NCBI GenBank assembly: GCA_964406505.1
Contig: CAYORX010000022.1
Location: 1-26,000 of the forward strand
Origin: DTU015 sp964406505
Lineage (GTDB): Bacteria; Bacillota; Sulfobacillia; Fermentithermobacillales; Fermentithermobacillaceae
Length of the DNA stretch: 26,000 bases
Direction of reading: 5' to 3'
In this document: positions 1-8,888 of the stretch, piece after piece
How the letters are laid out: the number at the start of each line of letters is the position of its first letter
How positions within the stretch are numbered: position 1 is the stretch's first letter
Notes under the pieces: generated by a model
What the model saw: the letters and a program-made list of their open reading frames with translations, nothing else
What the model was told of the DNA's origin: nothing
The model's database searches: none
Translations under genes and position numbers: made by a program

Positions 1-38
1 ATTACCAAGCATTTTGGGGATTGTGGCTTTACCCACAT

Positions 39-164
39 TCACTTGACAGACTCAAAATTTTGGTGGAGTTGATCCACTCGGTTTTTAAGCGATATTATCA
101 TAGATAAACTTGAGAACATAAATATAATTGCGAATACGACCATAATTTTATTAAGTCTACTCAT
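39..164 (-). CDS. Small single-span membrane protein, 41 aa
   Basis: This short reading frame starts with ATG at 164 and ends with TGA at 39-41. A good ribosome site (AAAGGTGAG) sits just 5' of the ATG on the minus strand. The product has a short basic N-terminus (MSRLNK), one hydrophobic segment at about residues 7-25 (IMVVFAIIFMFSSLSMIIS), and a short polar, amphipathic tail (KNRVDQLHQNFESVK). This is the layout of a small inner-membrane peptide with a cytoplasmic N-terminus or a septal/regulatory micro-protein. I do not recognise a family. It lies alone at the window edge, divergent from the amidohydrolase gene. The ribosome site and the clean membrane-plus-tail layout support it; its small size keeps confidence moderate. 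Confidence 0.45.
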   Translation of the reverse strand: MSRLNKIMVVFAIIFMFSSLSMIISLKNRVDQLHQNFESVK

Positions 165-394
165 TTTCTCACCTTTTCCCTACGCTTTTATGAAAGATCA
201 GGGCGAACAACTGTTTAGATCAATAACTCCTATCTTTTGGAGAACACAATTACGATATCACACTGAGTTAAAAACCACACTCCATTCATTTTAAATCTAA
301 AACAGAGGTGACTAGCCCAAAAACGGCGAAATTAATAAACTGCTGTCTATAGGCACTTTTAATAGTCATTACAATACAGAGGAGGAAAACTTAT
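165..394. other. Divergent intergenic region
   Basis: This AT-rich stretch separates the small membrane peptide gene (leftward) from the amidohydrolase gene (rightward). It must hold both promoters, but I could not pick a convincing -35/-10 pair. The only firm element is the GGAGGA ribosome site at about 380-386, before the ATG at 395. Confidence 0.4.
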
Positions 395-1597
395 ATGACG
401 ACAAATAACACCTTGAAAATGAAAGTACGACGTAATGTTGATGGGTTAAAACAACAACTTCGCTCTATTTGTTATCAAATGTATAAAGAACCTGAAATTG
501 GATTCGAGGAGGAAAAATCCTCAAAACTGTTGACTCGTTTTTTAGAACAAAACGGCTTCTCTGTTGAAACAGGACTATGCCAAATGCCCACAAGTTTTAA
601 GGCCATACGGAAAGGGCAAACGGGCGGTCCTACCATTGCTATATTAGCTGAATACGACGCTCTACCCGAAATAGGGCATGGCTGTGGTCATAATATCATA
701 GGTACTGCGGCAGCCGGTGCGGGTGCTGCTCTTGCACCATTAATGAATGGTATCCAAGGCAACCTTGTGATTCTGGGTTCACCCGCGGAAGAAGGTGGTG
801 TCGACAATGCTGGTGGCAAAGTGCACCTGGTAGAAGGAGGTGTCTTTGAGAATATAGATGCAGCCTTAATGTTTCATCCTTCGACGGGTTCTGATGTAGT
901 ATTAAGTTCGTCTAACGCACGAGTAGCTATGCAAATAACCTTTCATGGAAAAACCGCTCATGCTGCAGGTGCTCCGCACGAAGGCATTAACGCGTTAGAT
1001 GCAGCTATCCTCACATTTAACAATTGGAACGCACTTAGGCAACATTTAAAAGAAGATGTCCGAATCCATGGAATAATTACGAAAGGGGGAGTTGCCCCGA
1101 ACATAATTCCCGATTACGCAGAAATCCGCATGTATGTCAGGGCAAAAGAAATGGATTATTTAAAAATTGTAGAACAAAAAGTTAAAGATTGTGCTATAGG
1201 CGCTGCCCAAGCTACGGGAGCTAAAGTAAAGTTCAAATACTCTGCCAAAACATACGCAAACATGGTTACCAACAAAACAATGGCACAATCTTTCGCCGAA
1301 AACCTTGAAGCGCTTGGCAGAAAGGTATCGCCCCCGGAGCTTAAAGCGGGAGGCGGATCAACTGATATGGGTAACGTCAGTCAAGTAGTCCCCTCTATTC
1401 ACCCATACATTGCGATCTGCAACTACGGAGAAGCTACGGGACATTCAAAAGAATTCGCCGAAGCAACCATTTCTGAAATGGGCTATAAAGCCTTGATTGA
1501 CGGTGCCAAAGCCCTAGCTATGACCACTATTGATATGTTCACTGAAAAGGAACTTTTGACAACAGCCAAAAAAGAACATACCGAGACGGTAAAGTGA
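395..1597 (+). CDS. M20-family amidohydrolase (N-acyl-amino-acid/peptide hydrolase)
   Basis: This is a metal-dependent amidohydrolase of peptidase family M20, the group that includes IAA-amino-acid hydrolase, hippurate hydrolase and AbgA/AbgB-type aminobenzoyl-glutamate hydrolases. It would cleave an N-acyl amide bond of an amino acid or dipeptide in the cytoplasm. The metal-site motif GHGCGHN lies near residues 93-99, followed by the PAEEGG catalytic glutamate segment near 129-134. The dimerisation (lid) domain lies in the middle, and a conserved histidine occurs near the end (ATGHSKEF). At 400 aa it is the usual length. The start is ATG with GAGGAGGA eight bases upstream. The gene is followed by a strong hairpin and then the convergent MATE gene. 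The substrate cannot be read from sequence; nearby D-aminoacylases and a racemase-like gene suggest acyl-amino-acid use. Confidence 0.85.
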   Translation: MTTNNTLKMKVRRNVDGLKQQLRSICYQMYKEPEIGFEEEKSSKLLTRFLEQNGFSVETGLCQMPTSFKAIRKGQTGGPTIAILAEYDALPEIGHGCGHNIIGTAAAGAGAALAPLMNGIQGNLVILGSPAEEGGVDNAGGKVHLVEGGVFENIDAALMFHPSTGSDVVLSSSNARVAMQITFHGKTAHAAGAPHEGINALDAAILTFNNWNALRQHLKEDVRIHGIITKGGVAPNIIPDYAEIRMYVRAKEMDYLKIVEQKVKDCAIGAAQATGAKVKFKYSAKTYANMVTNKTMAQSFAENLEALGRKVSPPELKAGGGSTDMGNVSQVVPSIHPYIAICNYGEATGHSKEFAEATISEMGYKALIDGAKALAMTTIDMFTEKELLTTAKKEHTETVK

Positions 1598-1618
1598 ATT
1601 TAACAATTTGATCGGATG

Positions 1619-1673
1619 GAGGCATTCGAATTCTGATGCCCCTCAGGTAGGTGTAGGGGCATCGGAATGCCTC
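1619..1673. terminator. Long hairpin between convergent genes
   Basis: GAGGCATTC (1619-1627) pairs with GAATGCCTC (1665-1673), and GATGCCCC (1635-1642) pairs with GGGGCATC (1656-1663), around a 13-nt loop. There is one asymmetric internal bulge. It lies between the stop of the amidohydrolase (1597) and the stop of the MATE gene (1680), so it can act as a two-way terminator. The U-tract is weak on both strands (GTTAGATTATACTTT on the plus strand). Confidence 0.6.
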
Positions 1674-1679
1674 GTTAGA

Positions 1680-3053
1680 TTATACTTTAAGTGATTTCCA
1701 TTTACCGGTGCTAAAACGAAGTTGAATGAGTACACCTCTAACAACCTGGTCAATAGTCATACCTATCCAAGCACCCAATAGTCCCATATTCATCACATGG
1801 GCAAAAAACCAACCTAGAAGAACTCTGCCAAACCACATACCCGTGGCCGTTGAATATAAAGGATACCGTGTATCGCCGGCGCCCCGAAGTCCACCAGCCA
1901 TAATAAACTGTGTAGACTGAAAGGGTTGGGCTAAAGCGTAAACCCTTAACACCAGCGCAGAGGTCATTATCACGTTCAGGTCATCGGAATAAAGCGAAGT
2001 AATATATTTGCCAAAAAGGATAAAGGCCACACTAATGGAAACTGCCAAACTCATACCCATATTTCGTGTCGTATTTGCACACAATTCGGCATCGTCTGGT
2101 TTTTCAGCACCTAAATTTTGCCCTACAAGCGTAGTTGCTGCTGTAGCAAATGCCATACCAGGCATAAAAGTAAGGCTGTTGATATTCATTGCAACTTGAT
2201 GAGCCGCATATACTACCGTACCCAGAGAAGAAATTACCTTCGCAAACATTATTTGACCCGTTCTCAGTACTATCTGCTCAACTGCTGCAGAAACCCCTAC
2301 ATTATAAACTCTTTTAAGTATGTCAAAGTCAAACTTATACCCTGTGGAAAAGTCTAACTGCACCTTTTTATCACCTTTTAAGATAATTATAAGAAACCAC
2401 ATGGCAGCTACGGCCCTGGAAAACGCAGTTGCCACACCTGCACCAAAAACGCCCCATTGCGGAAATCCAAATTTCCCCCATATAAGCACCCAATTTAAAA
2501 TGACGTTTATTACGTTAGCCCATAAATTTACCGTCAACGGAGTCCTGGTGTCCCCAGCCCCCCTTAGCACAGCTGCAATAGCCATAGCTATAGAACTAAA
2601 AATAAAACCGAAACCTACCACCTGAAAGTAACCAGCGCCTGTAGTTACAACTTCTGGTTCGGCACCCATAAACCTTAAAATTGGTGCGGCAGATAAGCCC
2701 GCGAAAAGTGATATTATTGAACCCAGTATTAGCGTAACAACAAAAGTTTGTTTTAAGGTATTAGACGCTTCTTCAATATCACCCATACCTATAAACCTAG
2801 CTACCAAAGCCACGGTCCCAATATTTAGCGCTTGTAATATAGAGCGAAGGAGCATTATAGGTTGGTTTGTAAGACCCACGGAGGTTATGGCCTCTGGACT
2901 GATTCGCCCTACTTGAATCATATCGGCCATGCCTGTAAGCGACATTAATACCATTTCGATCAAAGTCGGAGCTGCTAATGCCCACACCACTTTTCTGGCG
3001 GTTTCTTTACTAATCTTGGGTTCGGCTTGAGCAATTGTTGTTTCCCGAGACAT
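1680..3053 (-). CDS. MATE-family multidrug/Na+ efflux transporter
   Basis: This is a polytopic membrane exporter of the multidrug and toxic compound extrusion family (MatE domains twice, NorM/DinF superfamily), which uses a Na+ or H+ gradient to expel small organic molecules. About twelve hydrophobic segments fill the 457 residues. The two homologous halves each carry the family signature of a membrane helix followed by LRGAGDTR (in both halves: AVLRGAGDTRTPL and GLRGAGDTRYPL). I chose ATG at 3053 (protein MSRETTIAQ...) because GAGAGGAAG lies eight bases upstream. An upstream in-frame TTG at 3089 would add 12 residues but is less well placed. The gene is convergent with the amidohydrolase and divergent from the racemase-like gene. 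Substrate unknown. Confidence 0.9.
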   Translation of the reverse strand: MSRETTIAQAEPKISKETARKVVWALAAPTLIEMVLMSLTGMADMIQVGRISPEAITSVGLTNQPIMLLRSILQALNIGTVALVARFIGMGDIEEASNTLKQTFVVTLILGSIISLFAGLSAAPILRFMGAEPEVVTTGAGYFQVVGFGFIFSSIAMAIAAVLRGAGDTRTPLTVNLWANVINVILNWVLIWGKFGFPQWGVFGAGVATAFSRAVAAMWFLIIILKGDKKVQLDFSTGYKFDFDILKRVYNVGVSAAVEQIVLRTGQIMFAKVISSLGTVVYAAHQVAMNINSLTFMPGMAFATAATTLVGQNLGAEKPDDAELCANTTRNMGMSLAVSISVAFILFGKYITSLYSDDLNVIMTSALVLRVYALAQPFQSTQFIMAGGLRGAGDTRYPLYSTATGMWFGRVLLGWFFAHVMNMGLLGAWIGMTIDQVVRGVLIQLRFSTGKWKSLKV

Positions 3054-3364
3054 GTTTATGGCTTCCTCTCTAATGTATATTTTTGGCAATTCTTATGGTG
3101 ATCCCCCCTATATTTTCACTAACGGTCCACACCCGATGACGATGGACATTAATACACTAAACTATAAATGGCCTAAAAGGTTACCTACGCCACAGGGAAC
3201 AAAATCTCCTTCTTTGTTGAATTATCATTGCTAACAGAAAAACATCTTGGCATATTGACTGCAGGAGTTTTGAAGCATACAAAAGAAGTAACGGTGTAGC
3301 CTCATGGTACTTTTACAAATGTTTGCAACATAAAAACATTCGCCAAAAACAGGAGATGATTTAA
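3054..3364. other. Divergent intergenic region MATE / racemase-like
   Basis: No gene is supported here. It holds the MATE ribosome site on the minus strand near 3062-3070, a candidate plus-strand promoter (3255-3283), and an AGGAG site at 3351-3355. Confidence 0.5.
3255..3283 (+). promoter_or_regulatory. Candidate sigma-A promoter for the racemase-like gene
   Basis: TTGACT (3255-3260) and TACAAA (3278-3283) are separated by exactly 17 bases. This matches the housekeeping promoter at 5/6 and 4/6 positions. Transcription would begin near 3290, giving a leader of about 75-100 nt. Confidence 0.45.
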
Positions 3365-3394
3365 ATTACAAGTGTAAAAAACAGTTTCACTAAC

Positions 3395-4576
3395 GTGCCT
3401 AAACGATACACCGCATGGGTCGAAGTCAGCCTAGATACACTGATCCACAATTTCAAACTCATTAATCATAAAGTAAAACCGGCTCAAGTTATCCCTGTAG
3501 TAAAAGCTAACGCGGAAGGCTTAGGTGCGGTTATTGTCTCAAAAGAATTAGAACAAGCTGGAGCACAAATGCTCGCTGTATCACACTTCGAGGAGGCTTG
3601 TGCACTAATCACCGGCGGCATAAACACACCGATTATGGTAATGAATGGCTTGTTGCCAGAACAAATGAAAATTGCAACTGCTAATGATTTGCATTTTTTT
3701 ATCTACGACAGCGAATCCGCAAAATGGGCCGATGAGGTCGCCGAGCAAACGGGCAAAAAGGCAAAAATCCACATTAAAGTAGATCCGGGTATGGGCAGAT
3801 TAGGAATTATGCCTGAACAAGCATATGCGATCAGGCAGTTTATTCATTCATCAGATTGGTTAGAACTCAAAGGAATTGCGGCGCATCTTCCTTCCCCCGA
3901 CGATCCTAAACATGACGATTATACGCAAGAACAAATAGATACATTTATGAATACAGCCAAGATTCTTGACCCCAACCATGATGCTATATGGCATATCGCA
4001 GCATCTTCTGCTGTATTAAGACTACCTGAAACCTACCTCGACGCTGTTAGAGTAGGAAAACTTTCATGGGGCGTTCCAAGTAGTAAAATAGGCGGTATTT
4101 TGCCTTCTGATGTGCATATACAAAACTGGGATTTACGCGCTGTGGGTGCATATAAAGCGAGACTGGTTCAGGTGAAGGCTTTACCGAAGGGACATAATGT
4201 GGGATACGGTTTTGGTTATACCACGCAAGGTGAAATGCTTCTAGGTATTCTTCCCATAGGAGTTGTAGATGGCTTATCACCAAAACATGCTGGACACGGT
4301 TATGTACTAGTAAAAGGCTTTCGGTGTAAAATTATTAGCGTTTGTTCTTGTGTATCTATGATTGACGTTACGAATGTAAAACAGGTTGCAACTGGCGATG
4401 AAGTTGTTTTAGTAGGCAAGCAAAACTGTGATGAAATTACCATTTCAGAGTTTGCAAGTTTTGCGGAAACCGGATACGGCGGCGTTGCACGAAAAATCCC
4501 CGCACGAATCCCACGGTTTTATAAAAAAGCAAACCGCTTTGTCGCTGCGGAGATATTTAACAAGTGTATAATTTAA
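3395..4576 (+). CDS. Alanine-racemase-family PLP amino-acid racemase (divergent)
   Basis: This is a fold-III, PLP-dependent racemase of the Alr family, predicted to interconvert L- and D-amino acids in the cytoplasm. The N-terminal TIM barrel carries the PLP lysine in VVKANAEGLG (about residues 36-45 from the GTG). The C-terminal domain carries the second catalytic tyrosine region (VGYGFGYTT), the GVVDG and VSMIDVT segments, and the terminal RIPRFY that closes on the PLP. Length is normal for Alr (393 aa). Standard Alr has KADAYGHG or KANAYGHG; here the tyrosine that contacts the PLP phosphate is glutamate and the histidine is leucine, so alanine may not be the substrate. The start is uncertain: GTG at 3395 has no ribosome site, whereas an in-frame ATT at 3365 lies nine bases after AGGAG. 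Confidence 0.8.
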   Translation: MPKRYTAWVEVSLDTLIHNFKLINHKVKPAQVIPVVKANAEGLGAVIVSKELEQAGAQMLAVSHFEEACALITGGINTPIMVMNGLLPEQMKIATANDLHFFIYDSESAKWADEVAEQTGKKAKIHIKVDPGMGRLGIMPEQAYAIRQFIHSSDWLELKGIAAHLPSPDDPKHDDYTQEQIDTFMNTAKILDPNHDAIWHIAASSAVLRLPETYLDAVRVGKLSWGVPSSKIGGILPSDVHIQNWDLRAVGAYKARLVQVKALPKGHNVGYGFGYTTQGEMLLGILPIGVVDGLSPKHAGHGYVLVKGFRCKIISVCSCVSMIDVTNVKQVATGDEVVLVGKQNCDEITISEFASFAETGYGGVARKIPARIPRFYKKANRFVAAEIFNKCII

Positions 4577-4587
4577 ATAAACCCGGT

Positions 4588-4902
4588 TCAGTTTTTAGGG
4601 GCAGGGGCTTTAACAACTATTAGTTCCAAGGTTTCCGCGTGCAAATTCCTAACATTCATTTTGACTTTAAACGGGATCTTAAGAACTGTACCAGTCTCAT
4701 ATTCATTAACTGGTTTGTCGTTTAATCCGATAGAAAGAGTGCCGCGAATAACTGTCATGTACAAAACAGAGTTAGAGTAATGGACGGGTAATCCTTCGTC
4801 TTTGTTTAGCACCATGTGAAGATAGTGAACGTTTTCGTCTAGTATCACTTTTTCAATAATTTTCTTGTCACCTAGAGTTAATTTGTAAACCTGTTCAACC
4901 AT
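4588..4902 (-). CDS. Small cupin-like protein, 104 aa
   Basis: This is a 104-residue protein whose alternating beta pattern and spacing suggest a single-domain cupin. A LHMVLNKDEGLPVHYSN segment is followed by a turn-rich VIRGTLSIGLND strand pair and a hydrophobic closing strand near the C-terminus. The motif-1 region keeps two histidines (H28 of YLHM and H41 of PVHY) but lacks the full metal-binding set of the classic cupin, so metal binding is uncertain. The ATG has AAAGGGATGG upstream. It is convergent with the racemase-like gene, with only 11 bases between the two stop codons. Function is unknown; small cupins of this type often bind a small molecule or serve as sensors. Confidence 0.6.
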   Translation of the reverse strand: MVEQVYKLTLGDKKIIEKVILDENVHYLHMVLNKDEGLPVHYSNSVLYMTVIRGTLSIGLNDKPVNEYETGTVLKIPFKVKMNVRNLHAETLELIVVKAPAPKN

Positions 4903-5050
4903 AATTAACCATCCCTTTAGCGTTTCGTTTGCTCTCGTTTATTACCAAGTTAACATACCAAACATGGCAGGACTATGGCAATATGGCCAACTATGTTAAA
5001 TATCTTGCCCTACTGCAGGTTAAAGTATTGCTGTAAATTAAACCTCAGCC

Positions 5051-5115
5051 AAAGCAAAAAATAAGTACGCTTTAGTAAAATATGCTATTGTCTTTAGAGG
5101 TGGCTATTTTGCTTT
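5051..5115 (+). promoter_or_regulatory. Possible hairpin in the mgtA leader
   Basis: AAAGCAAAAAATA (5051-5063) can pair with TATTTTGCTTT (5105-5115), with two unpaired A residues and a loop of about 41 nt. It lies 45 bases upstream of the mgtA start. Leader-mediated control of Mg2+ transport genes is common, but the conserved bases of the known M-box riboswitch are not here, so a regulatory role is a guess. Confidence 0.25.
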
Positions 5116-5159
5116 AGTTCATTTTCTTCGGGGAATCATATCAAAAGAGGAATGATTTT

Positions 5160-7805
5160 GTGAGCTTTGATGACAATATAATTTTCGACACTCATATAGA
5201 AAAAAGAAAATACGATACGGAGCAAAGGCTTCGTAGAATTTCTTTCGTGCCAGAGGACGAATTGTTTTCACGTATATCTTCTTCGCCTAACGGGCTTACT
5301 CAAGAACAGGCTGAGACTAGGTTAAGCGAATTTGGAGAAAACGTAATTACGATTGGTTATGAAAATACAATACTGCATAGGCTTAAAGAAGCGGTAATAA
5401 ACCCATTCAACGTTATTTTGCTTGGAATTGCGTTAATTACATATTTTACTGATGTGATAATATCACCCGTTCCAGATTATTTGACAGTAATTATTATTTT
5501 AGCTATGGTATCTCTGTCAAGCATGGTTGCTTTCGTACACGGCGAACGTTCCAATGCTGCCGTAGCGGGGCTGTTACAGATGATATCTAATACGGCCGAT
5601 GTCATGCGTAACGCCCGATTTGTTGAAATCCACATGGACGAAGTGGTGCCAGGCGACATCGTAAAACTTTCGGCGGGCGATATGCTCCCTGGCGATTTAA
5701 GATTTTTATCTACCAAGGACACTTTTGTAGCGCAAGCTGCCCTTACAGGTGAATCGATCCCTGTAGAAAAGTTTAGCGAAATACCCGACAAGCAATCCGG
5801 TTCTTTAACTGATTTACACAATATCGGCTTTATGGGTTCAAACATAATAAGCGGAAGTGCCCTAGCCGTAATAATAGCGACGGGCAACGACACTTATATG
5901 GGATCCATGGCAAAATCCTTAACTGGGGAACGCGCCCAAAACAGTTTTGAACGGGGCGTAGATTCTGTAAGCAAACTCTTGATACGTATGATGCTCGTAA
6001 TGGTACCTATTGTATTCTTAATCAACGGCCTAGCAAAAGGTGACTGGTTAAGTGCTTTGCTTTTTGCTGTAAGTATGGCTGTTGGGCTTACGCCAGAAAT
6101 GTTGCCCGTAATCATGACCTCAACTCTCGCTGCGGGAGCAGTTTCCATGTCTAAACATAAAGTTATCATGCGTACGTTAGGCGCCATTCAAACATTCGGC
6201 GAGGTTGACGTGCTTTGTACTGATAAAACCGGCACCTTAACTGAAGACAAAATCGTGCTTGAAAAATATATGGATGTGCATGGAAACGACGACGCTAGAA
6301 TACTTCGACACGCATACCTTAACAGCTATTTTCAAACCGGACTTAAAAACCTAATTGACCTTGCCATCATCAAAAGGGCTAAACGGGAAGGACTTGAGCA
6401 GGTTTTGGATATTTACACTAAAATAGATGAAATTCCTTTCGATTTTACGCGCCGCAGGATGAGTGTAGTTATCAAAGACAAAACCGGTAAGCGCCAACTC
6501 ATTACTAAAGGTGCGGTAGAAGAAATGTTGTCTATATCGTCTTACGTAGAACTGGGCGGGCGCGTACTGCCCATGACAGTAGAAACACGGCGCGCAGCAC
6601 TAAAAACTTATGAAAAACATAACAAAGGCGGGCTGCGCATGCTGGGTGTTGCACAGAAAAACAAAGTTCCGGACGTAGGCGCTTTTAGCGTTAAAGACGA
6701 ACAAGACATGGTTTTGATAGGCTTTGTTGGATTTTTGGATCCTCCCAAGGAAAGTGCAAAAGAGGCCATTACCGCTCTCCGCGATCACGGAGTTCGCACG
6801 GTAGTGCTAACAGGTGACAGCGAAGGTGTAGCGATAAAAGTATGCAATAAAGTCGGTGTAAATACTGAAATATTTTTAACCGGAGGGGACGTAGATAGAA
6901 TCGATGACGCACAACTACTTAATACTGTGGCTACCTGCAATTTATATGCAAAATTGTCTCCGGTTCAAAAGGAACGTGTTGTAAAAGCCTTTCAAACTGC
7001 CGGTCACACGGTTGGCTATTTGGGCGACGGAATCAACGACGCACCTGCACTTCGTCAGGCTGACGTGGGTATTTCGGTGGATAACGCAGTAGATATCGCT
7101 AAAGAAACCGCAGACGTGATCTTGCTAGAAAAAGACCTTATGGTACTCGAAGAAGGCGTTATCAGAGGGCGCCGCACTTTCGGAAACGTGATCAAATATA
7201 TAAAAATGGCCTCTAGCGGCAATTTTGGCAATATGATATCAGTAATAATCGCCAGTATTTTTTTGCCGTTTTTGCCCATGCTGCCAGTGCAAATTTTGAC
7301 GCAAAACTTGCTTACTGACTTGTCGCAATTGGGAATGCCATTTGATCGGGTAGATGAAGAATACATTCGTAAGCCCCGTAAATGGGATACAGAATCAATC
7401 AAATCTTTTATGGCGATTTTGGGTCCGCTCAGCTCCGTATTTGACGTGTTATGCTTCGCCATTTTATGGTGGGTTCTTGATGCTAATACCGTAGCAACCT
7501 CTCCACTGTTTCATAGCGGCTGGTTTGCTTTTGGTATAATATCCCAGGTATTGGTTATCCATATGATCCGAACCGCGAGACTTCCATTCTTACAAAGTAA
7601 TCCCACAAAACCGCTTTTGATTTCAACATTTGTTGTAACGATAGTTGCCTTAGCTATAAGTTTTACCGAACTTGCATCCGGTCTGGATATGATGCGTCTA
7701 CCTCTTATCTATGTTCCTTGGCTGATAGCGATTTTGATAAGCTATCTTATAAGCGCACAACTCATCAAAAAGATGTATATACGCCGTTACGGAGAATGGA
7801 TTTAA
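5160..7805 (+). CDS. mgtA: Mg2+-importing P-type ATPase (P3B)
   Basis: This is a P3B-type ATPase that drives Mg2+ into the cell using ATP. Along its 881 residues are an N-terminal cytoplasmic part, two membrane helices, the actuator domain with LTGES (about residue 196), and membrane helices with VGLTPEMLP. The phosphorylation site CTDKTGTLTED (Asp near 355), the nucleotide-binding domain, the hinge GDGINDAPAL (about 622), and a C-terminal set of membrane helices follow. The NLLTDLSQLGMPFDRVDEE and RKPRKWD segments are diagnostic of MgtA/MgtB and not of Ca2+ or heavy-metal pumps. Length is typical. The start is GTG at 5160 with AGAGG nine bases upstream. No regulator gene adjoins it, and the 3' end abuts the remnant M14 pseudogene on the opposite strand. 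Confidence 0.95.
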   Translation: MSFDDNIIFDTHIEKRKYDTEQRLRRISFVPEDELFSRISSSPNGLTQEQAETRLSEFGENVITIGYENTILHRLKEAVINPFNVILLGIALITYFTDVIISPVPDYLTVIIILAMVSLSSMVAFVHGERSNAAVAGLLQMISNTADVMRNARFVEIHMDEVVPGDIVKLSAGDMLPGDLRFLSTKDTFVAQAALTGESIPVEKFSEIPDKQSGSLTDLHNIGFMGSNIISGSALAVIIATGNDTYMGSMAKSLTGERAQNSFERGVDSVSKLLIRMMLVMVPIVFLINGLAKGDWLSALLFAVSMAVGLTPEMLPVIMTSTLAAGAVSMSKHKVIMRTLGAIQTFGEVDVLCTDKTGTLTEDKIVLEKYMDVHGNDDARILRHAYLNSYFQTGLKNLIDLAIIKRAKREGLEQVLDIYTKIDEIPFDFTRRRMSVVIKDKTGKRQLITKGAVEEMLSISSYVELGGRVLPMTVETRRAALKTYEKHNKGGLRMLGVAQKNKVPDVGAFSVKDEQDMVLIGFVGFLDPPKESAKEAITALRDHGVRTVVLTGDSEGVAIKVCNKVGVNTEIFLTGGDVDRIDDAQLLNTVATCNLYAKLSPVQKERVVKAFQTAGHTVGYLGDGINDAPALRQADVGISVDNAVDIAKETADVILLEKDLMVLEEGVIRGRRTFGNVIKYIKMASSGNFGNMISVIIASIFLPFLPMLPVQILTQNLLTDLSQLGMPFDRVDEEYIRKPRKWDTESIKSFMAILGPLSSVFDVLCFAILWWVLDANTVATSPLFHSGWFAFGIISQVLVIHMIRTARLPFLQSNPTKPLLISTFVVTIVALAISFTELASGLDMMRLPLIYVPWLIAILISYLISAQLIKKMYIRRYGEWI

Positions 7806-8888
7806 TTTGCCAACCATTTTATTTTTGATGGCTTGCTCAGTCGCCTTTGTAGGCAAATATCCCATGTTACGTGCAACGGCTTTCCCTTTATAAATCTCTG
7901 GTGAAACCTCGTTAACTTTGAGATCTACAATTCTTACTTTTAGCACAGTGAGACCGAGTTCGATTACAAACATAGCGTTTTTATGGCATTCTTGCCTCAA
8001 AAACTTGTTTGGCGGATTTTGCATAACAAATTTTCGTTTCCAACCCCCTATTTCGACTTAACCTAACTGTGGATGTTCGCAAGATTGCCAATTGATAAAA
8101 CCTTTTCCATCAAGATGCTTATCGTTCCATTTTTGCAAAAGTATACCCTAATCTTCCCCTGCGTCTCTCATAGCTTTGTAGCCATCGGGACGATCCAAAG
8201 CACGATTTGCCAAATTCCAAAGTTCAGCAGCATATGCTAGTATGCCATTATATTCGCACAACCAATTCGCAACACTACCTCAGCAAGATGCAAAGACATC
8301 GTGAATTCCAACGCATTCGTATCCGGTAAGTTCCTTACCTACGGCACCAAGATGCTTTAAAAATTTTAAATCTTTTTCGTGGATTTCTTTGTCTGCTTTT
8401 GAAACCGGGGGACGAAGGATAACTTCACCGGTAGCATGGAGCGAATGTCCAATTGCAATGTTTTCATGGGTGCTGATAAATTCTGCAACAGCCGTAGATT
8501 TAGGCTCGGAAAACGGATACGGCCCTGCTCCTCGCTGAACAGATTCGGATCGCCGGTCGACCGCATAATTACGATTCATATCGAGTCCCCACAAAGGCTG
8601 GGTTTGTTTTATTTCCACACCATCAAAATTCCGAACCTTGCCTTCGACCATAATCGTGTAATATTTTCCGCCGATCTCGTTTGGTTTTCTTTTCACCATG
8701 GCTCAAGGATCTTTTTTCGAAACCCTCCACTGACCATTTCCATCTTCAATTCTCATCTGGGCAATGATACCGTTACCATCTGCATCATGCGGATAAAACC
8801 CGTCTTTCTCCTCCTTGTATGGCCGGGGCCTTAGGCTAGAGCTTGAAAATATCCCGATTCTTAAGGTTTTGCCCATGATGCCATTCAA
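7806..8888 (-). pseudogene. Decayed M14-family zinc carboxypeptidase
   Basis: One continuous reading frame on the minus strand codes for the C-terminal two-thirds of an M14 metallopeptidase but holds four stops: TGA 8700-8702, TGA 8280-8282, TAG 8148-8150 and TAA 8058-8060. No frameshift is needed. Recognisable segments, in order, are RPRPYKEEKDGFYPHDADGN, WGLDMNRNYAVD (substrate-binding NR), GPYPFSEPKSTAVAEF, IGHSLHATGEVILRPP (third zinc histidine), LAYAAELW (catalytic Glu), KWNDKHLDGKGFINW and EIGGWKRKFVMQNPP. The N-terminal part with the first zinc motif (HxxE) is missing, and the 3' end stops at mgtA, so both ends are cut. The first stop is most simply a CGA (Arg) to TGA change, since relatives have DPR before the following methionine. 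It is a dead gene, probably once a secreted or cytoplasmic peptidase. Confidence 0.85.

Noticed and set aside
4903..5159. M-box (magnesium) riboswitch upstream of mgtA
   Set aside because: The conserved M-box core bases are not visible; only a weak pairing remains.
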